A stretch of DNA of 23,170 nt from Podila epigama. Its lineage: Eukaryota > Mortierellomycota > Mortierellomycetes > Mortierellales > Mortierellaceae. Of this stretch, positions 9,535 through 19,200 are shown piece after piece. The stretch spans positions 4,839-28,008 of the forward strand of contig JAAAVE010000178.1 in assembly GCA_015679605.1 (NCBI GenBank), read 5' to 3'. Position 1 is the first letter of the stretch; the number at the start of each line of letters is the position of its first letter. The notes under the pieces were generated by a model. The model had not been told where the DNA came from, did not search any database, and was given only the letters and a program-made list of their open reading frames with translations. The position numbers and the translations under genes were made by a program.

Positions 9535-10916
9535 TCAAGTCCAGTCAATATCGATGGTGAACCCGTCCAATGACCTTTCAACATGCTCGTATATCTGGTC
9601 GCCAAGGGATACCTTGTTGACATGCGGCAAGGCGGATGCCGCTGTGAACAACACTAGTCGATCTCTTTTACACTCCCAAGGGACATGGCGGTCCTTATAC
9701 TGATAATCCACAACCTCCCAGCCTTGCTTCTGGATCTCGGTATCACACGCGACTCCAATGGTACGTGCTTCCTCTGATGTCTTGCATTCGCAGGATGACA
9801 TGCAGAACGCGGAGAAAAGTTGATTGGTGATCATGGTAATTGTCTTGAGGTTGCTGCATATCCATGGTTGAGCGGTAAGTGGTTTCTCCAAGCCATCCGA
9901 ATAAGTTGGGTATGAGTCAAAGGCTAATTGAAGGTGTTGAAGCTTGGGACAAGACGACAATATCCTTCCTGCGCTGACAATGGATTCCTGAGCTGATGAT
10001 TCGCCCCGGATATCAAGAAACAAAACCTCGAGTGAGTGTGCGCTTCCATGGAGCAAGGCATCACACATCACCGTTGAAAAGCTGTTCATCGGCAGCCGGA
10101 GTTGGACGAGGTTGCTGGTGGCCTGGATCACATTGAGATAATCCTCCAAAAACGGTCTTGCATCCTGAGGTGATCGATGTAAGGTATACCACAAGAATTT
10201 CACTTTCTGACAATGTTCCTGCAGGATCCAGGATAGCTTTGTTGGTGGATGCTGATGATCACGCCGCTCAATCATGATCAGTGTTTCTATGTCGGTGCAG
10301 CGTTCGAGAAGACGAGAAGACCAAGCGGGGGCGATATATTTGGATAGGCGCTCCATTCATCAAAGCCAGGATCCGAATTAGAACAGATTTTCAGCACCAG
10401 CGATTCCAGGTGCTGGTTACTATCGAGGATACTCTTCAAGAAGCCTGGTCGAAGATCCTTGAGGTTCCCACCATCAATGATCAGGTGCCGAAGAGCCGTC
10501 AGAGACTTGGTCAGGGACGGAGAATAGTCAGGGCTATCTCCACGCAGATCCAAGTACAGTGAAAGCAAGCCTGGGTTCGCTTCCAGTAGGGCACATTCCT
10601 GGTGATACATTGCGACGGTCAATTCAAGAACCAATTTTTTGAGCTCAGTGACCTGTGGAATGTTCTGCACACACCGTTGGCTGTGTGTGAGGTATCGAAT
10701 ATGTTGCCTGTTGGAATGAACCGCTGCTTCTGGAATCCTTTTTTCCGAGTCATCATGTACCATCCAGAGTAGAGGTGTCAACACATCACGCCAGAGTCGA
10801 CAGACTTTGATGCATGAAATGAGATTCTTGGGAAAGATGAAATTGTAATCCCAGAGAGGAACGAACCACCCGATACGAAAAACCAATTCGGGCGTCTGCA
10901 ACACTTTTTCTGACAT
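9535..10916 (-). pseudogene. F-box/LRR protein, tandem copy 2, frameshifted by a deletion
   Basis: The gene starts at the ATG at 10914-10916 (MSEKVLQTPELVF) and reads through an F-box-like N-terminus (ISCIKVCRLWRDVLTPLLW) and leucine-rich units to about residue 190. Then, at about 10320-10345, copies 1 and 3 have 45 bases between the Tyr-Pro codons and the following Trp, but copy 2 has only 17. The net loss of 28 bases shifts the frame, so translation ends at 10287-10289 after 209 residues. The second half stays open in the other frame down to the stop at 9535 and still encodes the conserved LRR and Cys segments. No splice sites fit the junction. A truncated protein keeping the F-box but lacking most repeats is still possible. 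Confidence 0.8.
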
Positions 10917-10981
10917 AATTTTTATGGGTAGAAGGAAGGCTTAAAATGCGAACAATGCCATTTTTTTATTTTGTACCTTTT

Positions 10982-10990
10982 TTTGCCACC
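10982..10990 (-). promoter_or_regulatory. PACE-like element GGTGGCAAA upstream of F-box copy 2
   Basis: The minus strand reads GGTGGCAAA, identical to the proteasome-associated control element bound by Rpn4 in Saccharomyces yeasts. It lies 66 bases upstream of the copy 2 ATG within an A-rich promoter-like spacer. Whether this fungus has an Rpn4-type factor cannot be told from the window, and an A-rich context makes chance matches more likely. Confidence 0.35.
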
Positions 10991-11043
10991 TTTTTTTTTG
11001 GCACTGCCCCTCATATCCTAGTCAGTGCATGTCTGGCCAGAAC

Positions 11044-12459
11044 TCAAGTCCAGTTGGTATCAAGAGTAAACTCGTCCAATGGCCTTTCAACATGCTCATA
11101 ACACTGATAGCCAAGGGAAACCTTGTTGACATGTGGCAAGGCGGATGCCGCTGTAAACAACACTTCTCGATCTCTTTTATACTCCCAAGGGACATGGCGG
11201 TCCTTATACTGATAATCCACAACCTCCCAGCCTTGCTTCTGGATCTCGGCATCACACGCGACCCCAATGGTACGTGCCTCCTCCGATGTTTTGCATTCAC
11301 AGGATGAATCGCAGATGGAGTAGAGAGGATGTTTGGGGATCAGGGTAATTGTCTTGAGGTTGCTGCATATCCATGGCTCAGCGGTAAGTGGCTTCTCCAA
11401 GTCAGCCATATACCATGGGTATGATTCAAAGAGCAATTGAAGGTGTTGAAGCTTGGGACAAGACGACAATACCCTTCCTGCGCTGTCAAAGGATTCCTGC
11501 GCTGATGATTTACCCTGGATATCAAGAAACAAAACCTCGAGTGAGTATGCGCTTCCATGGAGCAAGGCATCACATATCACCGTTGAAAAGCTGCTCATCG
11601 GCAACCGGAGTTGGACGAGGTTGCTGGTGGCCTGGATTACATCGAGAGAATCCTCCAATAACAGTCTGTTATCCCAATTTGAGCAGTGTACGTAGTACCA
11701 TAAGAGCTTCACTTCTCGACAGTGCTCCCGCAGTATCATGGATAGCAATGCAAATGGTGGCTGACGATAACACGGACCATCATGAATCTCTGATATGGCC
11801 AACACCTCTAAATTTGTGCAGCTTTGAAGAAGACGAAAATGCCAAGTGGTCGCGGAAGGTTTGTGCCGAAAGCGCATTCTTTTGATGCTCGGGTAGACGC
11901 ACCAGTCATCAAAGTCAGAGTCCGAAGGAGAAAGGAAATCCAGGATCAAAGATTCCAGACACTGGTTGCTTTCAAGGATATTCTTCAGGAGGGCTAGCGG
12001 AATACTACCTCTATGAAAACTCAGTCTTTGTAGGGCAGTCAGAGACTTGAACAGGGACGGAGGAAAGGCATGACGTTCGAAACTCAGCCGCAAGTCCAGG
12101 GACAGCAATCCTGGGTTCGCCTCAAGAAGCGCAAATTGCTCTTGAAGCCTTGTCGCGGATAATTCAAGAAACAATCCTTTGAGCCGAGTGGCCTGTGGCA
12201 TGTTGATATGTTCATACCATCTGGAGTGTTTGAGGTATCGGATGTGTTTTCTGTTGGCATGAATTGCCGCTTCTGGAATACGTCGTTGCGTGTCATCATA
12301 TACCGTCCAGAGTAGGGGTGTCAACACATCACGCCAGAGACGGCAGACTTTGATGCATGAGACAACATCCTTGGGGTGGAAATTGTCAGAATCCCAGAGA
12401 GGAACAAACCAACCGATGCGAAATACCAATTCTGGGATTTGCAAGACGTTTTCTGGCAT
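11044..12459 (-). CDS. F-box/LRR protein, tandem copy 3 (intact)
   Basis: This single-exon gene encodes 471 residues from the ATG at 12457-12459 (MPENVLQIPELVF). The N-terminal 50 residues fit an F-box: an ELVFRIGWFVPLW helix followed by VVSCIKVCRLWRDVLTPLLW. About ten degenerate leucine-rich units follow (LLSLDL, LQRLSF, LESLILDF, LVQLRLPM, LEVLFLDI, LQHLQLLF), then the Cys segment SSCECKTSEEARTIGVACD and a conserved end, FTLDTNWT. By family knowledge it should act as a Skp1-binding substrate adaptor of an SCF ubiquitin ligase; the substrate is unknown. It is the only one of the three tandem copies with both a normal start and an unbroken frame. The last bases and the stop sit in the same near-palindrome, GGACTTGAGTCC-like, in all copies. 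The upstream side carries 12-bp repeats and TATA-like sequence. Confidence 0.82.
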   Translation of the reverse strand: MPENVLQIPELVFRIGWFVPLWDSDNFHPKDVVSCIKVCRLWRDVLTPLLWTVYDDTQRRIPEAAIHANRKHIRYLKHSRWYEHINMPQATRLKGLFLELSATRLQEQFALLEANPGLLSLDLRLSFERHAFPPSLFKSLTALQRLSFHRGSIPLALLKNILESNQCLESLILDFLSPSDSDFDDWCVYPSIKRMRFRHKPSATTWHFRLLQSCTNLEVLAISEIHDGPCYRQPPFALLSMILREHCREVKLLWYYVHCSNWDNRLLLEDSLDVIQATSNLVQLRLPMSSFSTVICDALLHGSAYSLEVLFLDIQGKSSAQESFDSAGRVLSSCPKLQHLQLLFESYPWYMADLEKPLTAEPWICSNLKTITLIPKHPLYSICDSSCECKTSEEARTIGVACDAEIQKQGWEVVDYQYKDRHVPWEYKRDREVLFTAASALPHVNKVSLGYQCYEHVERPLDEFTLDTNWT

Positions 12460-12515
12460 TTTTTTTTTTTTGTATTTTTGTGTTTTTGGATGTGAAGGAT
12501 GAACATTTATTTTTT

Positions 12516-12551
12516 GCCACTTTTGTTGCCACTTTATATGCCACTTTATAT
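12516..12551 (-). repeat. Three 12-bp tandem repeats in the copy 3 promoter
   Basis: The plus strand reads GCCACTTTTGTT, GCCACTTTATAT, GCCACTTTATAT in direct succession, followed by a degenerate fourth start (ATCACGTT) and the N gap. On the coding strand each unit gives AAAGTGGC, and two carry ATATAAA, so the array combines TATA-like and GTGGCAA-like words 57-92 bases upstream of the copy 3 ATG. Confidence 0.6.
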
Positions 12552-12559
12552 ATCACGTT

Positions 12560-12569
12560 NNNNNNNNNN
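12560..12569. other. Assembly gap (10 N)
   Basis: Ten N bases interrupt the sequence directly after the 12-bp repeats. A fixed short N run usually marks a scaffold join of unknown size, so the true distance and even the adjacency of the two sides are uncertain. Confidence 0.95.
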
Positions 12570-13420
12570 ATGGTATTTTACGAGCCTCAAGGTCGGTCCG
12601 TCGTCAAGTATCCCAAGGATCCCACGTTACGAGAAAGCTAGCGTTTGACCTGGCCAACAAATAAATCCCAATGGTTGTACTCGTGTACCAAATTGAAAAA
12701 CGCGACAGTGCATCCTTGGCAACAGTTCAATGACTTGGAAGAAAGTTGGTGTCATTTACGGACAGACACGTGCACACAACTGTAATTCACTTTGCATAGC
12801 CAAAGTTATCCACGTAAATGACAAATTGTCATTGCATACGTCTGCTTATTTCAATGGAAAATCGGTAGACGTTCTTGAAGAGCATCCTCTACTGTTCCCA
12901 AAGTCAAGTGTTGTGCCCACAATTGTTATCCCATCAAGTCTTTATTTTATTTTATATTATTTTTTTTTTTTTTTTTTTTTTTTTGCCACAAATTTTTGTC
13001 CAAAAATTCTAAATGAAGCTCCCTTCACTTTTAACAGAAGTCCTCGAACCTTTGCGGCGAATCTGCAAAGACAACGGCGAAAAGTTTGGTACTGAGAGTC
13101 TACGTTTTCTTTCCTTGCAGCTTTCCACGCGTGATTTCATAAACGAAACATGCTTTATTGCTCTGACGCAGGACAGTTGGTGGCAGGACGCGCTGAAAAC
13201 TACGTGTCTCAGCCTCTGGGGAGGCAATTGTCTTTTTCGTTTTCGAGTTCAAAATGCCTTAGTCAATGTCTTTGAGAACCCCTTGATAGCGAGCGTTTCA
13301 AATCGAATTAAGAATATGTTGAAAGTTGAGGAGCTCGGACGATTAGTGCCACTTTCTACGTTGAGGATGACTCGAGTTGCTGCATATTTCGCTGAACAAA
13401 TATTCTACAGCACACAATAA
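12570..13420 (+). pseudogene. Unrecognised coding-like remnants after the gap
   Basis: Three stretches look coding but do not connect. From 12570, MVFYEPQGRSVVKYPKDP runs to a TAG at about 12639-12641 and continues in frame for about 45 more codons. Another frame, 12730 to about 12945, reads VIYGQTRAHNCNSL and VDVLEEHPLLFPKSS before a long T run at 12961-12984. A third, 13013-13420, is open from an ATG for 135 codons (TEVLEPLRRICKDNGEKFG) and ends inside AATAAA. I recognise no domain in any of them. The 13013-13420 frame could be a real small gene or the end of a spliced one. Its position between a gap and a decayed SWIM fragment favours transposon or gene debris. Confidence 0.35.
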
Positions 13421-13559
13421 AGAAGAAAAAAGTGCATGAAGGTGCAGGATATCTGAGTGACAGTGTGAATGTGTTGATATTGGGGGAGGGGATGAGCTAC
13501 TTCTTTGCTCATTTACTTTCTCTCACCATGTCATGCCCTCCTCGCAACCTTTTTTATAT

Positions 13560-14220
13560 ATCTTCGTTGAAAATAACCAACTCTCCACCGAGACGTGTAA
13601 GCTGTTCCAGTTTCACATGTTTTTCAGGGGGCTGCATACTTCAACCTTCACTCCAGGTCTCTCATGAATGTGGCCGTGCACTTGGCTATTGCCAATTTGT
13701 CTTCCGAAGTGAGTCTTTGAGCCCTTGTAACAACACGCGCCTCGTCCTCCTCCTCCACAGCCTCGCCCTGCATTTCATTGAAAGGATCCTGCATCAAGTC
13801 TGCAGATACACCTGGTCTCAGCCGAAACTTGAAATGTGGCATTCCCATGGTGACCAAATACATGTGCTCGCACGCTTCATGGAACTTTCCAAAGTCTGGA
13901 CAGCTGCATCTAGTCATTCGTGGCATTCTCTCTTGACATCGAACGTACGAAGCGAGCTGGATATGTAAAAACGGCTCTCGGATGCGTCCTGATTCATGAT
14001 ATTGTCCTTGAAGGACTACACTTGAAGAAAATTCCATCCAATAACTCGGTCGGATTTTGGATGAACACAAAAGAGTCACTATATCCTGCGTAGCGAGTCT
14101 GAATTGGGAGAAGGGTCGAGGTAGGCGACACCCATTAGGCCTACTTCGTGTTTCCGAGTACGCTAGAGAACATACACGCCAATGATAAGCTATTGCATCC
14201 CATAGAGCAATGTACTGCAA
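13560..14220 (-). pseudogene. SWIM zinc-finger fragment, probably transposase-derived
   Basis: A minus-strand frame from about 14212 (after a TTTTTGCAG acceptor-like site) to the TGA at 13648-13650 encodes about 188 residues. It contains CSCPDFGKFHEACEHMYLV, which fits the SWIM pattern C-x-C-x(n)-C-x-H. SWIM fingers of this type are common at the C-terminus of MULE/FAR1-type transposases and in proteins derived from them. Downstream, similar-looking sequence continues past the TGA in the same frame (RLKYAAP) and then, after a second stop, in another frame (KHVKLEQLTRLGGELVIF) to about 13560. One stop plus one shift therefore seem to have cut a longer C-terminus. No DDE catalytic region, terminal repeats or target duplication could be seen. 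A spliced host gene is the alternative. Confidence 0.5.
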
Positions 14221-14414
14221 AAATATACAAATATGAAATCACCTTAAATTAATATGTCTATGGAGGTTTATGGTGGTGTTTTCTAAGATGTCTGAAATGC
14301 CTGAAATGTCTAAGTGGAGTGGGGAGAGAACGTTGTTGTCATTACGAGAGATGAAGAAATGGGAGGATGAAGGATGGAGATTGAGGCGTTTGTGGGAGAA
14401 AGCATATCAGGGGT

Positions 14415-15808
14415 TTAGTACAGGCCTTCTTTGACCTCTTGTCCTGCTGCAATTGCTGGCATAGAAGGAAGAAGAGGTGTTGTTGGTTCCTTCTTACTAA
14501 TGGAGCGCACAAAGTCAAAGATGACAAAGTTGAGAGCTCCGCCAGGCACTGCCAAAATCGCTCGTGCTTTGGTTCCAGCAAAGAACTTTGCAAAGCCCTC
14601 CTTTCGTAGGATTTCCATGAAGACATCCATCCACTTGAGCGAGGGCATTGGGAGTTTGACACCCGATCCATTTGTTGGTTGCAGTCGTTGCTCAGTCTGA
14701 ATACGCGTCTTGACCATGTCGCTAGGTGACGAGATGATGACTCCAGCCAAGGAAGCCATGCATCCAGCAACAGACGAGATGATGAGTTGATGCAGTTCTG
14801 GTGGTGGGAAGGGTGTTTGCGTCCCTGTCTGCTCTACTTGCCGAGCGCGCACATAATTGATCCCATCAATTACCCACACCCTCGAGAGCTCGTAGGCCGG
14901 GAAGTAAGCGGCAAAAAATGGGATGGTTGACATTAAGGTGGCACAGGTGCCTCTGAAGAGGAAGCGAAAGCCTTCCTGCTTAAACTGTAGCTTGAGAGAT
15001 TCCTTGATAGGCATGGGCGCCACTGGCTGAAGAGGCTCAAATGATCCTGCAACGTATATGGGTATCTTGGACGCTGAAGCTGTAGCTGCTGCTGTTGCTG
15101 ATGCAGCGGAGCCGGCGGATGCGACTGGGACAGGTACAGCTGAGGCAGTAGAGGTTGTGCATGCTACAAAGGTTCCAGGTGCTCCAGCTTTTGCAAGGGT
15201 TATCTGTTGTGACACCTACATTTTTGTAAGGTATATGAACGTGAGTGTCTGTGTCAACTTGAGCATTGGTTTGCCTTGCGCATGGTCATTCCAAATCAAG
15301 GTGATGCTCCCTCCGTGTTCACCCATTGTAGGGTAGGGAAGAGGGAAATAGGAGGGAGGACGAAGACGTTGAGATGGAAGGTGTGGAACGTGGATCTTAC
15401 CATGTCGAACGGTACGACAAAAAAGGTAGTGATGACGGCCGAGAAAGTACCGAGGATACCAGAGCGTATGTTGGGGTTCCGGAGCATCTCCATACCAAAA
15501 TAATCGTTTTCCTTGACGACCTGCACAGTGTAGTCAAATGTGGCGAACTGAAGGATCTTGGTGGCGGTCAAACCTGCACTGAACACTGTGGCGCCTGCGA
15601 AGAGAGAACGAAAGCCATTCTTTTGCTGGACATCCTTCATGACCTTGAAAATGGAGGATGACACCGGGATGGCTGACTTGCGCTGTTGCAAAAGACGCAC
15701 TGTGCGCATTGGGTACATGAGCAGGATGGGTGGCACATTGAGGACAGTGCCCCAAAAGTAGTACCGCCTAAAGTCGATCTTTGAGGGATCGACTGGCTGT
15801 GGGGGCAT
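14415..15808 (-). CDS. SLC25A44: SLC25A44-like mitochondrial carrier protein (two exons)
   Basis: Exons 15401-15808 and 14415-15215 join in phase (donor ATG|GTAAGATC, acceptor TGTAG|GTGTC) to give 402 residues. The fold is the usual three repeats of two helices in the inner mitochondrial membrane. The carrier signatures are YPMRTVRLLQQ at 32-42, VPFDMVSQ at 132-139 (spanning the splice junction) and SPSDMVKTRIQTE at 299-311, and the repeats close with FRSLFAG, FRFLFRG and FAKFFAG. The N-terminal phrase KIDFRRYYFWG, the first motif lacking its acidic residue and the VP-x-D-x-VSQ second motif resemble SLC25A44, which moves branched-chain amino acids in animals; substrate transfer to this fungus is inference. 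Residues about 156-186 form an Ala/Ser/Thr-rich insert that makes it longer than the usual 300. It is transcribed divergently from COG3. Confidence 0.85.
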
Positions 15809-16263
15809 TATGACCGCAGTGTTATTGGTCTTGTTTGGAAGTAATGAACTGTGGGTAGAAAAGAAATAGAGATATCGAGAGAGATGGCAAAATGGGAATG
15901 TGAACGAACAAATGGTCGAAATGTTTGCGAAAGAGATGAAAAAATAAAAAAATAAAAAAATAAAGTGTGTGAGACGTTTAAGTTGTCAGCCAGTCAGTCA
16001 GAGTTCATTGTTCTAACCAGCGCAGTTTGTTTACCGTTTTTGGAGGGAAAAACCATTCTTTGTCTTTTGAGCGCAGTTCATCCGAGAAACTCCTTTATTG
16101 AGAGATATACCGTAATTCCAATCACATTTGACTGGAAATAGCGAGAGCCTGCGAATGAATGCACACCTCTGTCTTTCTCGCACTTTCATCCCACATCACT
16201 CACTCATCACTCATCAATCCATCCTCAGCTGGACTTGACGCGTGACCAAACAGCACAGCTGGA
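15809..16263. promoter_or_regulatory. Shared divergent upstream region between the carrier gene and COG3
   Basis: This 455-bp interval separates two genes pointing away from each other and must hold both promoters and 5' leaders. Visible are an (AAAAAAT) microsatellite at about 15938-15963, a CAGCCAGTCAGTCAG repeat near 15988-16002 and a CA/TC-rich tract with CATCACTC repeats at about 16190-16220 just upstream of COG3. No clear TATA box is seen for COG3. Confidence 0.6.
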
Positions 16264-19200
16264 ATGGCAACCTCTCAAACACGGCCTACCCAGCATCGAA
16301 CCCTCGATTGGGATGCCATCACCCCTTTAACAGAGCTACAACGCCAAGGTGTGCTTGAGCTCAAGGATGCATGCGCAGAGCTTCCCCTTCCACCAAACGC
16401 AAGTGATTCAAATCTCTGGCCTTTGACACGATGCATGAGTCAGATCCACTGTCTTTTTTCATTTCACTGACAGTAGTACTTTTGCTTTCACTTCTAGTTG
16501 GCATCAGAAAGCTCTTCCTCGTTACCTTCAGTGAAACATAGTTCTTCACACAATGACCTCTCATCTTTGGGATTGGCAGGCAAACAAACAGGACAACTTG
16601 GTACACTCTCACCACGCTCCCACAACCAGGCTTCAGCATCAAAGGAGACCGGCACTTTGTCACGTTCGAGACTGGGAAGTGTCGTCAACCTCAATGAACT
16701 TGGCGGCACAGAGGACGAATCTGCAGGGATTGAGCCAATTGAGACAACCCAACAGTTCTTAGATTGGTTCTCTGGTATCGAAGGCAAGATGGAGCGTGAC
16801 CAGGAAGATGTTTACAGGTAACCCGGGCGTATATTTTTCAAATCCAGTCTGGCACCCCTTCCCTCATCTTTCTCCTCAACCAAAGTTTGATCATGTTGTA
16901 ACACATTAGTACTTGCGCAATTCTGTTGTTGATAGAAACTACTTGATGGTCGTTGTCCTTTACAAGGAGGCATGCGATGGTTTCTTGAAGCAAATCGAGG
17001 AGACTTCAAACTGCTTCAAGAGCCTGGAAGGACATTACGCGTTCGTAGAGGAAAAGACCCGAGCATTGCAGCTGGCCTGCGAGAAATTGCTTCAGGAACA
17101 GGTAATCGCATTGATCATATGTCTTGTCTTGATTAGAGCCTCACGAGAACCTACAACTCACTGCATCAACAACATTGTTGCACTGTCTTCCTTATTAGAC
17201 AAGCCTCCAATCATTGGCAGACTCGATGGCTTCAAAGTTATCATATTTTCAACAGTTAGAGTCGGTGGCTCGTCTATTCAACATCCAGGGTGAAGATGTG
17301 TGCATGCGACCAGAATTCTCCTCGACTTTGGTCAAGCTGGACGAGTGTTTGGAGTATGTTCAAAATAACGTAAGTTTTAAAGGGATTAGATATCTAGCGT
17401 AAAATGAGCTGTGTTTTCGCGTCACTCTCTTTTTTTTTTTTTTTTTTTATTTTACGTATCCTGAATACTTGACTAACATGGCGACGTTTGTAGCTCAACT
17501 ATAAAGACTCGGAACTCTACCAGATGCGCTTCCGTCAGTGCATGACAAAGGGTATGACATTGATCAAGATGCATTTCATCACCAAATTGCGGGCCCTGAG
17601 TTCTGAAGTGGCTTCCAAAAAGCCTGTTCTTGCCAAGGGAGAATCAATCAAGCCAGCCACAGCGACCGCTCTGTTCTATGTGAAATTTAAGGCAGTGGCG
17701 CCACCAATGCGCGCATTGGTTGAGGAGCTTGAGAAGCGATGTGTGAATCACAAAGAGTAAGTGATTACCGACAACACGAGGAAAGAAGCAGGTACTTCAT
17801 TGAACAAAGCTAGATGTTTACTTCTCTATTCTACATTTTAGGTACAACTCTCTCTTGAATGATTGTTACAACTGCTATTTCTCTGTGCGCCAGCAGCATC
17901 TTGCACCAATGATTGTATCCAAGATTCAAGAGATGGGTCCAAGTCAGCAAGACAAACTCTTGTTTGTAAGTAAAAGGAGTGACAAAAAAGAATGCTCATC
18001 TTACGTCAAAAAAGTACACGTTGTGACCTAATTGATGACAAATACTCTCGATGATTATGTGCACTAGGCGCGCAATGGGTTGGCTTTTCTGACATCTGTC
18101 TGCATGGATGAGTATTCTTTGTTCTACAACTTTTTCAACACTGGAGAGGAGGAACTCTAGTAAGTGAGATGATGATTGCCCTTGTTGAAATTATATCTCC
18201 ATCCGAGGATGTCAACTAACCGACGTATTGTTACGGTGTATCTTAAAGCGGGTACTTGGATACTCTCATCGGTTACCTCTACGATTACCTCCGCCCACGA
18301 ATCATCCATGAAAACAAAATCGACATACTCTCGGAGCTCTGCGTGGTCATGAACATTCAACAGGCCAACATTCCAAGTATGTATACAGAATTTACTGATA
18401 CATCGTAGAGCGAAAGATACAGAATGTTGCTGTTCGCAGGTTACTCACGCAGTCTCTCCAATCCTGTTTTCCTATCTGCATCTAGTTGATGAGAACTCTC
18501 ATTTGGCGTTTGGGTATTTGATCCGCAATATGTTGCAAGATACCCAACAAAGACTCGTTTACCGAGCACAGGCCTTCATTAGATCAGAAATCCAAAACTT
18601 CAAACCAAAACCTGACGACCTGAACTATCCTGTGCGTCTTCAAGGTATATACACTCCTATTCAGACTTTATATAGCGTAGTTGACACATTCTTCTAACCC
18701 TTTTTTATTATTTAATCATTGTAGCACCGCCTCCGCTCTCTACAGGTCATAGTACAATGTCCCGATCCTCCACAACACAACATATTCATCGGCCGTCAGA
18801 TGCCGAGAGCATCGCTGAATCGTTGCCTGAGGTTTCGTCGCCTACCCCTTCCTTAGCAGGAAGCATCAATGGAGGATATTTTACTTCGCCCACCATCCAG
18901 CAGTTTGTTGATACGGCAGAGATGTACCATGGTTGGTACCCGACACTTCAGACGACATTATGGCTCTTGACCAAGATTTACAAGTGTGTCAATCAAACGA
19001 TTTTCGATGATCTCTCTCAGGAAGCTTTGTCAAAGTGTCTTGTCTCGTTGAACCAGGCGGCAACTACTATTAAGGAGACGCGCGACCCTGTAGATGGACA
19101 CTTGTTTTTGATCAAGCACCTGCTGATCCTGAAAGAGCAGATAGCACCATTCGAGGGTAACTTTGTCCACTCTACCAAGGAGGTCGATTTTACACGAATG

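Noticed and set aside
10300-10360. An intron explaining the frame change in F-box copy 2
   Set aside because: No GT-AG pair fits, the paralogues are intronless here, and the alignment shows missing bases, not added ones.
13432-13968. 178-codon plus-strand open frame
   Set aside because: It overlaps the minus-strand SWIM frame, whose zinc-finger pattern is specific, so the plus frame is the shadow.
17102-17198. An extra COG3 exon beginning AGCCTCACGAG at about 17137
   Set aside because: It would add residues unlike COG3, whereas splicing 17101 to 17199 gives the family sequence EQTSLQSLADSMASKLSYF directly.
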